DNA of 64,000 nucleotides, from the NCBI GenBank assembly GCA_963693305.1, contig OY855906.1, positions 1,154,501 to 1,218,500 on the forward strand. Reading direction: 5' to 3'. A program made the position numbers and the translations under genes. Shown in pieces: positions 40,245 through 52,024 of the stretch (position 1 is its first letter; each line of letters opens with the position of its first letter). Source of the stretch: Meandrina meandrites. Lineage: Eukaryota > Cnidaria > Anthozoa > Scleractinia > Meandrinidae. The notes beneath the pieces were generated by a model. It saw only the letters and a program-made list of their open reading frames with translations. It searched no databases and was not told the origin of the DNA.

Positions 40245-40315
40245 GCTACAACGGGACTGGAACCCATGAACATCACGATAGCTTTGCGCTGCTCTACCGA
40301 AGGAGCTAAGAAGCC
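40245..40315 (-). repeat. tRNA-like sequence (copy 1)
   Basis: On the minus strand it has a B-box GGGTTCCAGTCCCGTTGTAGC and a D-arm-like GCTCCTTCGGTAGAGCAGCG, but no proper anticodon stem. It is a tRNA-derived SINE head or a tRNA pseudogene. It sits at the same relative place as copy 2 in the duplicated modules. Confidence 0.45.
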
Positions 40316-40750
40316 TTGATACTTTGGGAGCCTGGTCGATTATGTTGGAGAATTAATTCAGTGACGTATTGAATTAATTTGGTTAATTTGAAACTGACAA
40401 ATATTGTTCCCATGGTCGGTAGAGTATTGGAGTGTTAATTGCATGTCGTATTGACCAGTAAACGAGAACTAAAATCGTTCCTAAACGTCGGACTAAACAA
40501 AGAATAAAAAGACTTAGTTAATATTTCCTCTTTCTATTTTGAATGCAGATGTATTGAAGGGAAGTACAACCATTTTGGATTACACTGTCTTGGACTGCTG
40601 ACACCAGCTGACATTGAAAACATCGCATATTTAAAGTAAGTTCATCGACGTTATTTGCCTTTTTGTTCTGTTTACCATGAAACGTTTTACTCCAAAAGTG
40701 ACCAGAATCCAATATCTCCTTACCATATTGAAATATTTAAAAAATATCAA

Positions 40751-40822
40751 CGCTACAACGGGACTCGAACCCATGACCTCCGCGATACCGGTGCGTTGCT
40801 CCACCAGATAAGCTATGAAGCC
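40751..40822 (-). repeat. tRNA-like sequence (copy 2)
   Basis: On the minus strand: GGCTTCATAGCTTATCTGG, then GGAGCA, and a T-arm ATGGGTTCGAGTCCCGT that pairs well. The acceptor stem pairs at about 5 of 7 positions. The anticodon stem is poor, so a functional tRNA is unlikely. Confidence 0.45.
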
Positions 40823-41099
40823 TTGATACGTTGGGAGCAGATCAAATGTTGAGAATTGATGTCTTGCGTTGGTTAATTTAAAACTGGCAAATATTGTTGG
40901 CGTGATCAGTAAAATATTTAACTTGCTTACTTAATCCTCTTCGTTCCTAAAAAGTAAAATATCAAGTTATTAATGTTTACTTATTTCTCGAGGTTGAACG
41001 CAGATATTTTGAAAGAAAGTGCGGCCATTTTGGATTACAGCGATTAGCTCTTGGACTCTGGAGCAAGTTGACATTGGAAACATCCAATTTAAGATAAGT

Positions 41100-44000
41100 T
41101 CTTCATAGTTATCTTCTATTTCTGCCGTTCACTATAAAAAGTTTCGGTCCAAGAGTGATCAAAATCTAACATCACCTTACAATTTATGGTTTCAATTATA
41201 TTGTGAAGAAAATCGATAACTTAGAAATATTGTCTTGATATACCAGCAAAAATGAGTTATAAAGTTATCACTAAGGATCGAGATATTTCGAGTTGGCTTA
41301 TTTGAAACTGTCAAAAATTGTTGTTTCTAAACATCAGGGCAAATTTGGAGTTCAGTTCGCACAACATATTGATTAGTAAACTCGTACCAAGTCGTTCCTT
41401 AAAGTTCGACTGAAAAAATAAGTGGTCGCTCATTTTCTGAAGTATTTTAAATTCGTACTGATCACAAAAACCATGCTAACGCTTCTTTTGTGGACGAAAC
41501 TAGTGATTCCTTTTATTGACTTGTAGGGAAATGGAAGTTAATAAATACTGAGAACATAGTGGCGGAGTTACCGTGAAAATAAATTGGTATAAAAAAATTG
41601 TGTCAAAAATTAAAGTTCATTTAGATAATACAAAGATAATAACAATCCTCATGAGAAACGGAAAGTCTATTTTCTCCTTACCGTATTTCTACAAATCAAC
41701 CAAAAACAGGTATAAAGAAAATTGTCTTGATGTTGCGTTAAATTCCCAGATTTAACATTAGGGAAAATATGGCAATTTAATAGTATGGAGAATTGATATT
41801 TAGAATAGTATTAAAAGTTAGTCTGTCTGTGACCAGATATGTTAAGATTTGTTTGATTGTATCGCACAGAGTAGGACGAAGAACACAGATTGATCGAAAG
41901 AAAACTCTACAGCATTCGCCGTCGCTAACAATTATTTTCTTTAAGTCATTTTGGAAACTTGTATCATTTAGAGTAAGTTCACGTGGAGCAAGCAGTTAGC
42001 AAGAAATATAGTAAAAATTTCGATTTAAACAAGGTGAATTCCAAAACTGATCGAAATCTACGATTCTTACCATCGATACATTTTCAAGTACCGATAAAGA
42101 AAATCATTAACTAGGAAATATTGTGTCGATGTGCCAGCAACATTAACAGAGGATAAAAAAATCAGTAAGGATGGAGAATTAATATTTTGAGCCGTCAAAA
42201 TTCGATTGTTAATTTCAGAACCAATGTGAAATGTCAACTGTATATTTGTTTCTGTTCTTATTGAATTTGACTTGGGGAAAGTTCATTTCGTGTGAAAGGG
42301 GGAGAGGGCGCGGCTGAATCATTAAGGGTCCTGTCACGCTGCCACTAAACTTTCAAAGCCCTCCCATATATAGCATTACTAAAATGCAGAGCTCCGCTTC
42401 CTCAACAGCACACGGAATCCCAATCTCCATAATAAAAAAGATTATATAATGGAATATTATTTGCCATCCTCACATGACGACTAAATATACTTAAGATAAA
42501 TTAGTTATTTGAACTAACAAGGCTGTCACACAATACTTTGGGGTGAACAGAGTTTTGTTAGTATAAATATGAAAATCATCCAATTTGTTGGCGAGTAATG
42601 AATGCGCCAACATAACAAAGCATCTAGAAACACCTGAAATACTAGAAAGGTAAATATAGCTGCTGCTGAAAATAGGGGAAAAGAGAAGAGAAGAAAGAAG
42701 GAACCGAGAAAAAAGCTATGGAAAGACAACAAGCTACAAATTACATACCCATGGTGAAGACCTCGCAAATGCAATACTGTCATCCAGACATTGCGCGTCA
42801 AAAGCTGGGGATTGTCATGCTTCTCCAAAAGGTTTCACGTTAAGGTCATAGGATATCTCATCCAAGCCGATGCGATAGATGAAATGGAGCAAGAGCAAGG
42901 AAACGTGTGAAGGGCAACAAAACACAAGGAAAGACAAATCAGACTGTCATTGGTCCGGACTCCTGAAAAAGTTAGTGGTTATGCCAGTGATGCAGATGGC
43001 ATACACGAGGATCATGCTACTCAAGTTTCAGAAATGATTTAATAAAGCGTCAAAGTTTATAAGAGTTATTTTTTCGGTTTTAGTTAGGGACTGGAAATTT
43101 GTTAAGTTATTTATATGAAAAGAAAACTAGAAACGAAACGTTAACATTGATATCAATCTACCCCCGCCCCTCCCCCACCCCTACTCACAACCAAAAACCC
43201 CCGCAACCCCTCCCTTTAACATTTTGACCTCACTCCCACCCAGCCCTCCCTCCTCTTTTCATATTAAATGAACTTTCTCTGATCACAAATTGTACAAAAG
43301 ACTAGTTTTTCATTTCTAAAACAATGCTGATCTTAAGTGCGTCCGACGAAATACAATCTTAAAACGTAACGGCGAAAAAACTTTCGTTGTGACTAGATTT
43401 TCTGATTTCAATATGCTAGAAGCTGACAGTGATTTCAGCCTGCGATATGTCAGCAATAGCGCCGCCCATCACGTGTTCGCTTTTCGATAACCAAGAAATA
43501 AGATGAGATGCAAAGTCTGCATCACGCATAAACAGGTGACGAAAAAAAACAGCATCAACTAGGGAATATTGTTTTGATGTATCGCTAAGTCTCTTCATCT
43601 ATAACAATTAGTAATATTTCGGGAAAAGTGTGTCGTTCAATCGAAAGAAACCAGTGTTTTTCAGCTCCAATTTTATTTAAAACAAACGGCTAGTTGAAAA
43701 TAATGCTGCTTAATGTCGGTATTGTTAAACAGTGTATCATCCATCGGCATTGATATGATTATTGGTGAAATAACAGTAATATTTAAAACGTTTCTTTATT
43801 TCTTAGCTTATTTACTTCTTTTCTAATACAAGTAAGCATGCTATTAACCATGGCGACCATGCACTTAGCATACAAAAATGAAGGTATCGATACGCAAGTT
43901 TAAATCAATTGGTGTGTGCATAATAGTTACTGGTTTTTTTGTTTTAACAATTTAATATACCAGTTGATGCTTTTCTTAATTTTCCTTTTTACCTTTTGAA

Positions 44001-45324
44001 ATGTCGTTACTTGAGGAGAGATTACAATCTGATCACTTTAATTTCGGCATTTTTGTGTTGATGTGAAATCATTATTTTTCTTTACAACAGTAAATTATTT
44101 ACAGGGACATTTGCCTTTGTGATAGCAAAAAGTTCTAACTTACTACATAATTATGTACGCAAACAACAACGACGAAATGTAAGAAAATTACAAAAGATTA
44201 GTATTAAAGATTAATATTACAGTGTAAAGATTATTTTTACACCAAAAACGCTTATTCCATGTCATCTGTATTAATATATTTCCAATGTTTGATCCTCTTA
44301 GCAGCTACTTTGAGATTGAACACCAAGAAACGGAACAACAACACAGCAGTGCCTCGGTGAATTAAAGACAAGACCAAGAACATTTGCAAACGTTTATTAA
44401 CTACATAATCATCTGAGTGGACGCCGTTTAAAAGACATTGTAATTTTAAAGTGGTACTATGATCAAATTTTCACCCGTTGCAATTTTAGGCGTTTCAAAG
44501 AGTATTTAATGAAAGATTTAAAATGCCGTTTACCGTTTTCAAATATCTATTTTAGTTCCAGAGATATTTAAACTTAAAAAAATCGTAAAATATGCAAATT
44601 AGGGAACTGATGACATCATCTACTCAACCCAATTTTTTGTCAAGTACAAAAATTAAGTTATCTGGGACATTTTTCTGCAGGGACCAATGAAACTTGGCAG
44701 ACTAATAGTTCCTCAGGTGACACACCTACAGCAGTAATAAAATTATGTTACCATGGCAACTCACTCTTTTCCAGTCCCCATCAATTTTTACTGCTTAGTC
44801 ATAAAATTTAAAAATAAATAAAATTAAAATATAATGTAATTTACTTCAATGATGTGATCTGGTAACGAAAAAGCAAAGAGCAAATTAAAGGCAAGACCCA
44901 AATGCTCTAAGACCATTTCTATAACTTGACTTGGTGACAAATGAGAAAAGGATATTAAATATGCCGTGCCACTTAAAAAGTGAATGCGGAAAAAATTTGT
45001 GCTGTTGTCCTTGACTTTTACATTTAAATTTAGTTTACTCTCATGAACAATTGCCGCCTACCCAAACAAGGGGATACTGTCATAGATATTTCCGGACATC
45101 GTGAGACGTTTTGCTCCTGTCTAAACATCTACCTTTCTGAAGAAAATATTAAGAAGGAGATTCAACTGATGAATAATATTCCAACCTCTCAAGGTTAAAA
45201 TTGTGAGATGAAGTTTTGCAGTCACCAAAATTATTCCATTTTGCGAGAAATAAGGATTATTGGGAAATTATATTTCCAACCCACAATCCAACACAGTCGT
45301 ATAACGAAGACGCGGAGGGAGTAC
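41100..45324. other. Long stretch without recognised genes
   Basis: AT-rich, with C-rich patches at 43160-43260. A possible diverged TIR element lies around 44445-44975 (left TTAAAGTGGTAC, right GTGCCACTTAA). No splice-bounded coding exon with family resemblance was seen. Confidence 0.35.
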
Positions 45325-46775
45325 CTCCCACTCCCAGTCTCCTTCTCCGGAGTGGAGTGGGAGAAGGGTGAGTGGGAGTACCTCCCACTCCCAGTCTCCT
45401 TCTCCGGAGTGGAGTGGGAGAAGGGTGAGTGGGAGTACCTCCCACTCCCAGTCTCCTTCTCCGGAGTGGAGTGGGAGAAGGGTGAGTGGGAGTACCTCCC
45501 ACTCCCAGTCTCCTTCTCCGGAGTGGAGTGGGAGAAGGGTGAGTGGGAGTACCTCCCACTCCCAGTCTCCTTCTCCGGAGTGGAGTGGGAGAAGGGTGAG
45601 TGGGAGTACCTCCCAGTCTCCTTCTCCGGAGTGGAGTGGGAGAAGGGTGAGTGGGAGTACCTCCCACTCCCAGTCTCCTTCTCCGGAGTGGAGTGGGAGA
45701 AGGGTGAGTGGGAGTACCTCCCACTCCCAGTCTCCTTCTCCGGAGTGGAGTGGGAGAAGGGTGAGTGGGAGTACCTCCCACTCCCAGTCTCCTTCTCCGG
45801 AGTGGAGTGGGAGAAGGGTGAGTGGGAGTACCTCCCACTCCCAGTCTCCTTCTCCGGAGTGGAGTGGGAGAAGGGTGAGTGGGAGTACCTCCCACTCCCA
45901 GTCTCCTTCTCCGGAGTGGAGTGGGAGAAGGGTGAGTGGGAGTACCTCCCACTCCCAGTCTCCTTCTCCGGAGTGGCGTGGGAGAAGGGTGAGTGGGAGT
46001 ACCTCCCACTCCCAGTCTCCTTCTCCGGAGTGGCGTGGGAGAAGGGTGAGTGGGAGTACCTCCCACTCCCAGTCTCCTTCTCCGGAGTGGCGTGGGAGAA
46101 GGGTGAGTGGGAGTACCTCCCACTCCCAGTCTCCTTCTCCGGAGTGGCGTGGGAGAAGGGTGAGTGGGAGTACCTCCCACTCCCAGTCTCCTTCTCCGGA
46201 GTGGCGTGGGAGAAGGGTGAGTGGGAGTACCTCCCACTCCCAGTCTCCTTCTCCGGAGTGGCGTGGGAGAAGGGTGAGTGGGAGTACCTCCCACTCCCAG
46301 TCTCCTTCTCCGGAGTGGCGTGGGAGAAGGGTGAGTGGGAGTACCTCCCACTCCCAGTCTCCTTCTCCGGAGTGGCGTGGGAGAAGGGTGAGTGGGAGTA
46401 CCTCCCACTCCCAGTCTCCTTCTCCGGAGTGGCGTGGGAGAAGGGTGAGTGGGAGTACCTCCCACTCCCAGTCTCCTTCTCCGGAGTGGCGTGGGAGAAG
46501 GGTGAGTGGGAGTACCTCCCACTCCCAGTCTCCTTCTCCGGAGTGGCGTGGGAGAAGGGTGAGTGGGAGTACCTCCCACTCCCAGTCTCCTTCTCCGGAG
46601 TGGCGTGGGAGAAGGGTGAGTGGGAGTACCTCCCACTCCCAGTCTCCTTCTCCGGAGTGGCGTGGGAGAAGGGTGAGTGGGAGTACCTCCCACTCCCAGT
46701 CTCCTTCTCCGGAGTGGAGTGGGAGAAGGGTGAGTGGGAGTACCTCCCACTCCCAGTCTCCTTCTCCCAGTCTCC
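45319..46775. repeat. 57-bp GC-rich minisatellite, ~25 units
   Basis: The unit runs GAGTACCTCCCACTCCCAGT, then CTCCTTCTCCGGAGTGG(A/C)GTGGGAGAAGGGTGAGTGG. 25 units are near-identical; unit 6 lacks 6 bp (one CACTCC). Units 1-11 and the last carry GGAGTGGAGTGGG, and the 13 in between carry GGAGTGGCGTGGG. Because 57 is a multiple of three and the unit lacks stops, ORFs of 487-553 codons are open on both strands in several frames; none shows other evidence of being a gene. Each unit can fold, with CTCCCACTCC pairing to GGAGTGGGAG and CTTCTC to GAGAAG. Confidence 0.97.
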
Positions 46776-46869
46776 GTCTCCTTCTTCTTCTCCTTCTGGA
46801 GTACTCCCAGACGACCTACTTAAATACTTAAACAAAACAACAATGACACTGTTTTTTTTTTTGCCGTGA

Positions 46870-47486
46870 CCTTTTAGGTCATGCGGCTTTTTTTCTTTAT
46901 ATTTTGTTGCTTAATTACGTTTTGGAGAAGGTTTCAATGAGCTTTTTATCAATGACCCTTTATTTTGCTCTTTCCTCCTTCTTTACAATAGTTTTCTTTT
47001 GTCTTCGAAATTTCATTTAAAGATGGATAACCCATTAAAGAGTTGTTAATTTATTGCAAAATCTAGCGAAGATCATAGTTACTTGTGCTGTTTTTTAACT
47101 GACAAATATCTTGTAATTTAATGTTGTATCGCCGTTACATCGTTGAGTTTCAGTGTTTTTTTTAGCAAGTTGAGTTTGCTGTTGCGACTCTTCATTATAC
47201 ATGTACTTGCATGTGCCCTCTCCTCGATAGCTTTGTGCCTGCGAACAAATTAAAATTAAAGATCAACTACACATTGAAGACATGTTCAAGTGTTTAATAT
47301 GATCATCAAATGTGTTGCTCTGTGGTAATGTCTTGCACTTTATTTTTGCTTTAAAATAAAAATCTACAATATTACTTGTCGGCAAGAAGTGACGCACATT
47401 TTTAACAAACTGATCATGATCCTTATGTCTTTGAGTAATACATACCTTTTGTGCGATTAAAAGCTACATACAAATTAATTGTTGTA
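46870..47486. other. Spacer, nothing recognised
   Basis: AT-rich unique sequence between the minisatellite and the foldback element. Only chance ORFs. Confidence 0.4.
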
Positions 47487-47718
47487 GACTACGAGCAGCC
47501 CCTATTTTTTCGCTGTCCGTCGAGCGTGAAGCAAAAAAAAATGAGCGCGCGAAAATTGGGGACGAGGCGAGCGGAAGCGAAGCGCGAAAACATGAGGGTC
47601 CCTCATTTTTTCGCGCTTCGCTTCCGCTCGCCTCGTCCCCAATTTTCGCGCGCTCTTTTTTTTTTTTGCTTCACGCTCGACTCGACGGACTGCGAAAAAA
47701 TAGGGGCTGCTCGTAGTC
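47487..47718. mobile_element. Foldback MITE, 232 bp
   Basis: Two arms of over 100 bp, nearly exact inverted copies, start GACTACGAGCAGCCCC and contain the GCGAGCGGAAGCGAAGCGCG block; they meet near 47597. The 9-mers TAATTGTTG and TGATTGTTG just outside the ends differ at one base and suggest a 9-bp duplication. A 144-codon ORF across it is an artefact of the palindrome. Confidence 0.8.
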
Positions 47719-47982
47719 TTGATTGTTGCAATGACCGAGGTAATTTTGAAATTTGTTTTGACAATAATAGCACGTGCACATGCTGGACATTAGGTTCTTT
47801 TTTTGTTGAGATTTGTAAAAACGCTAAGAACCTTTTTAGAAGAGACATTTACAGCATAGTTGATGTCTTAAAGGCTTTTGTTTAATTGGAAACCCCTGTC
47901 GTCATATGAAATTTGTTTTATTGATTTGCTCGTACTTCTTTCTTTTCCTCTTTAATTATCACGGTCAGAAATAGTCAAATAC

Positions 47983-48146
47983 CAGTGGCGGATCCAGCAG
48001 ACCTTCAGCTAAGGAGGGGGTGCGCTTGACTATGAATGTTGAATTCTGCGAAGATAATTCCGGCACTTCAAAGAAAATGTGCTATTTCCGAAAAAATAAG
48101 GTGGGGGCCCGGTCCTCCCGGGCCCCTCCCCCTGGATCCGCCACTG
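47983..48146. mobile_element. hAT-like MITE
   Basis: Terminal inverted repeats CAGTGGCGGATCCAG and CTGGATCCGCCACTG, with a GC-rich hairpin (GGGGGCCCGGTCCTCCCGGG) near the right end. These termini are typical of hAT-derived MITEs. A matching 8-bp duplication is not visible. Confidence 0.7.
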
Positions 48147-49872
48147 TTATACTGTTGCCGACATTCAGTAACACCATATTTTTTTGTCAAGATAAATAAA
48201 ACAGCAATCCTGTGCTCGTGAATCGTTGTGTTCGCAGCTTTATTTAATGGTAGGATGATTGTAACACTACAACAAATCTCAAGAGCGATTTCACTCTTGA
48301 ATGTTTATCATATCATCATATCTGGACCAAGTTTCTAAAGAGGGATTGAGCTAAACTAAGATTAGTTAACTTTGAATTTTTGTGTGATCAGTTTTAGATA
48401 ATTATTTTCCTGAATGTGTTTTGTTCCACTAAATTTGCAGATGATGTTAAAAAACAATTTGTCTAGCCTGTTATTTAAAGTGTAGATTGTTTACAAAGAT
48501 CAAATCGACTTTACTTGTAGGTAAACTAAAGTCAACTTATACTATGCGAAAACGTTTTCAAGATCTTGATCAGATAAAAAGAAACTTCGCGATGACAAAC
48601 ATGTTCACAAGAAGCATTTATTGGTTCCACAACGACAAATTACTTGATAACTATAAACACGTCCATCGATCTACTTATGTCCTTATGCCCTCGAAAACTT
48701 CGAAAATGTCCCAACGATTTGGTTTCGTCCAGCGTTGAAACCCGAAAAAACCGAATAATAATAATAATCTTCTTGAAACGAACGTAATAAACCTAAATTT
48801 ACATAGATATATTTTAAGCAAAGAAACATGCAAACGAAACTATGCTGAATAGAAAAAGAAAAAGACAAAAGATATGACATAACTAAATATTCTCACGCAT
48901 AATGAGTTCAAATTCTCTCGTGTCCAAACGTCATGGAGTTACAATTTTGGCAAGTTGTGCAGATTCTCTGACGGTGAAACAATGCACCCAAACAGCTTTT
49001 GTCAGATTTAGTCATATGAAAGCAAGCAAACGATTACCAACGTCTTTTGGTGACATTTCTCGGCTCAATCACGAGTAAAACATAACTAAGCGAAGCCTCA
49101 TTTGATATCTTTTCAGCACTAATCCTTTGATTATATTCATTCATTGCTCTTTCTGACTGTCATATCCTAGCTGGTAAACCAGAGAAACTAGAGAACTTGC
49201 GCCCTAGTTGGTTATTTTTCTTATTCTCACCACTCGCCGGTGACTACATAAACATAAACAAGACTTATAATAATCGTAATCATGTAACAATGTAAAAGCA
49301 ATTACCTTATGTCAGTTTGCTTTGATAAAAAGGGTATTACGTAGATCAATGAATTTTGTCGATGAGTTTTGTCCTACTGGAAAGCCGATGAAACACTGTC
49401 TTGAGTGTTTGATATATCTTCTCAATCGAAACAAAAACTAAGGAGCAAACGGTGAAATAAAATCGAAAAAATCTATGCTAATTAAGACCGGTTATCCAAA
49501 CATTCATCACGGTTATGATTTTCTTTGTTTAAATTTGATGATGTGCGTGTTTGACGTCCTTATGTTAAGAGCATTTAAATTTCGTTTGTTGAGGGATGCT
49601 CCATATATGTATATTTATAAGCCTAATCCTTTTCGAAACACACAAATTCTTCCGACAAATTCCTTTGCGTAATTCCTTTCGACAAAAAGACCAAAATGTG
49701 TCCAGACAATGACCCCCTATCCCCTCCAGAATGGAACCAACCAAAAACCGCTTTGAATAAAAAAACCTAGTTCATTTTTTGTCAGGGAGTTTTCTATTCT
49801 GGAATATTCCGCGAATCGCATTACTATTATTATCTTAATTTGATATTGTGCAAAAAAGTTGTTTTTTTCTTC
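48147..49872. other. Spacer, nothing recognised
   Basis: AT-rich sequence with short ORFs only; no family recognised. Confidence 0.4.
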
Positions 49873-49881
49873 GAGTAAATC

Positions 49882-50685
49882 AGGGGCACCCAACGGAATA
49901 TTTCGGTAAAATATCTGTTCGGATGGAAGGTCGCCTAAGATTTTCGAAATTTTTTCCCAGCGACGCTCTAGACTTCTCAAATTTTTTCGGAAAACCATAA
50001 AGTTTCCCTAGAATTTTCGGAATTGATGTGCTCACTTTTATCATGTCCCATAATTTTTGGACGGTTTTGTTTGTTCTCTAAAATTTTCGTTTGGCTTAAT
50101 TATTCCAAAAGCTGCTAAAAGTTTCGGTGAGCATTAGAGGTAATCAGGAATGTACGTGAACCTAATGAAAGATAAAGGCAATGGAGGTGATTGAGCTCGG
50201 CATTAGCCTACTTATCAGATTATTGGAGAAGTTATTTTTGTTTTTTGTGGTCTAATTAGCGGTCAAATTTAGGGCCACGACCGCGTACTCGATCCTGTCG
50301 TATAATTTACACCCCCTAACGTTTTCGGATGAATAGGTTTAACGCCTATAATATTCGGATAAACATTTATATTGCCTAGTATTTTCGCGAAATTTTCGAT
50401 AGGCACACGTATAACGAAAAACTTCCCCTAAAATTTTCTAATGAAAATATGGTCTCTCAGTGTCCTCAAACTTTCGACAAGATCCATCAGGATAGCTAAA
50501 ACTTTCGGATGACTCAAAAAAGGACCCTAGAATTTTCGAAACGACGAAAGTTCCCCTTAAATATCCGAACAGATAAATATTTTTTAGGGCATCTCCAAAT
50601 TAACTAAAAAGCCTTCTAGAACATAGAGAAATCCATTTACGACACTTCTGACGTCTTTGGAAAGATTCGGTCGTTGGGTGCCCCT
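49882..50685. mobile_element. MITE with AGGGGCACCC ends and 9-bp target duplication
   Basis: 804 bp. The left end is AGGGGCACCCAACGG and the right end CGTTGGGTGCCCCT. GAGTAAATC flanks both ends exactly (49873-49881; 50686-50694). The interior carries more than ten (A)ATTTTCG(G/A) or CTTTCGG words in one orientation. No ORF of interest. Related to the shorter element at 34526-34935. Confidence 0.85.
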
Positions 50686-50921
50686 GAGTAAATCTTTGAG
50701 TTTACGCACGGTATAACTCTATAGTGTAAGAATTCTGCAAAATTTAAGATGTTCTTATTTAAGGCAGGTAGCTTACGGTTTTTCTCTTCTATTTGAATTT
50801 CTGTAGTATAAAAAAGCTTTTACTAGGCTTGTACGAGACTATGCCTTGCACGCCATCTGATGTCACAAACCATGATTTCATATATTGTCGCGACTTTTTA
50901 ACTAAAACGCTAACTACAAGC

Positions 50922-51058
50922 AGGCCCGTAGCCAGAATTTTTGCTGGGGCGTGCGTATGAGCGCCTCCGGCGCGAAATGTCGAGCGCCGCCGGCGCGAGC
51001 CCGAAGGGGGGTCTGGGGGTATTCTCCCCCAGAAAATTTTGAAAAATAGGTTATCTGA
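50922..51058. mobile_element. Single end of a GC-rich transposon-like repeat
   Basis: Starts CAGGCCCGTAGCCAGAATTT and continues with GCGCC-rich hairpins (CGAGCGCCGCCGGCGCGAG) and GGGGGGTCTGGGGGTATTC. This looks like one terminus of a widespread invertebrate DNA element; the opposite end (complement of CCCGTAGCCAG) is not found nearby. The boundaries are approximate. Confidence 0.4.
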
Positions 51059-51089
51059 GGCCGCAATTCGTGCGTTTTGAAGACAGTTA

Positions 51090-51251
51090 CACACATATAT
51101 AATGAGGGTTCTAGCAGAAATTTTATAACACAATCCTAACAAAGCTTTATTATCAAAAACTCGGCTCCCATGCTCGCCTCGTTTTTGATAATAAAGCTTT
51201 GTTAGGATTGTGTTATAAAATTTCTGCTAGAACCCTCATTATATATGTGTG
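51090..51251. repeat. Perfect 71-bp-arm hairpin at the left edge of the Polinton
   Basis: 51090-51160 and 51181-51251 are exact reverse complements; the 20-nt loop is 51161-51180. The arms contain CACACATATATAATGAGGG and AAGCTTTATTATCAAAAAC. It is either a small foldback element or the end structure of the Polinton. The right end of the Polinton lies outside the window, so this cannot be decided here. Confidence 0.7.
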
Positions 51252-51436
51252 TGGTGGTATTTGAGTGAAAATAAGCAAGCATGGAAGTAAACAAATAGCG
51301 TGACCCCAAACCGAGCGAGCGGATGTGACACAAAAAATTATTTTCTTTTGAAGAAATGTATGCACTGTCAATATACAAAAGTGTGCCAGAATTATTTTCC
51401 ATTTGAACAATTATCTGCACTTGTATATACGCCGAG

Positions 51437-52024
51437 ATGGGAAGAGGAAGAGACAATGGTCCTGTTGATCAAAGCACTAAAAAACCGAAAGTTAGAAAAA
51501 ACAAAGAAAGGGGAGACAATTGGGCATTATTTAAGCCAAACTCAATAGGAGAAAATACGGAATTGCCAATACTTGTATCAGAAGAACTTCTTGCAGAAAT
51601 GAAAAAAATGAGTCCACAAGAATTAATGAATTTTCTTTTGCCGGATAACAAGAACAATGTCAGTTCAACATCAGAAAAAAAAAATAACTGCCAACTTACC
51701 GATGCAATACAAATATTACCACCAGAATTAAAGGAAAAAATCTACAAGCATTATCTTACCATTAAGCTCAGCCAGCGAAAAGCTCTTGGCTGGGACGAGG
51801 TGAATGCTGCAATCGCCGAAGCACCATTTTGTGATCACAATCAACAAATTGTAAAGGTCTTGTTTTGTTATAAATGTGGTCATTGCATGCGAAATTATCT
51901 CTGTAATCTGTGCCGCCGAAATGGAGTCAATCACTATCTCGGCTATCCTATTTATGATGAAGATGATTACGACGAGTGCTTCAAGAAATCTTTCTACTCG
52001 AGTTGGTGCGGAGCCGTTGCGTGA
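51437..52024 (+). CDS. Cys-rich F-box-like protein at the Polinton left end
   Basis: 195 residues from ATG at 51437; the N-terminus is basic (KKPKVRKNKERG). Residues ~93-115 (ILPPELKEKIYKHYLTIKL) resemble an F-box or SOCS-box helix, followed by a segment with cysteines suited to metal binding: FCDH near 132, then CYKCGHC and CNLCRRNGVNHY. The tail is acidic then aromatic. I do not recognise a named family; similar LPPEL-K-YK..KLS-R..LGW proteins are, from memory, repeated in cnidarian genomes. It could recruit host ubiquitin ligase, but that is speculation. It converges with the next gene across a 196-bp gap that contains an AATAAA near 52186. Confidence 0.7.
   Translation: MGRGRDNGPVDQSTKKPKVRKNKERGDNWALFKPNSIGENTELPILVSEELLAEMKKMSPQELMNFLLPDNKNNVSSTSEKKNNCQLTDAIQILPPELKEKIYKHYLTIKLSQRKALGWDEVNAAIAEAPFCDHNQQIVKVLFCYKCGHCMRNYLCNLCRRNGVNHYLGYPIYDEDDYDECFKKSFYSSWCGAVA

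Larger units (their letters stand above)
37184..41100 (+). repeat. Five diverged exon-like modules in a tandem-duplicated region
   Basis: Modules at about 37184-37271, 37662-37762, 40018-40120, 40547-40635 and 41000-41096 share CAGAT..TTGAA(A/G)GAAAGT, CCATTTTGGATT and GCTCTTGGACTCTG. Each is preceded by a CAG and most are followed by GTAAGTTC or ATAAGTTC. The sequence between the last three is also related (for example ACGTTTT/CACTCNAAAAGTGACCAGAA). Every module has a conserved stop in the best frame, so it is not obviously protein-coding. It could be a repeated-exon non-coding RNA gene or simple segmental duplication. Confidence 0.5.

Noticed and set aside
40245..40822. Functional tRNA genes
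   Set aside because: The T-arm and B-box are good, but the anticodon stems do not form. Better explained as SINE heads or pseudogenes.
45319..46775. CRISPR-like array
   Set aside because: Units are contiguous, with no unique spacers, and the DNA is eukaryotic.
45208..46869. ORFs of 487-553 codons over the 57-bp repeat
   Set aside because: They are open on both strands in several frames only because the period is divisible by three and lacks stops. No non-repeat domain is present.
47451..47885. 144-codon ORF
   Set aside because: It spans the foldback MITE at 47487-47718; the coding look comes from the palindrome.
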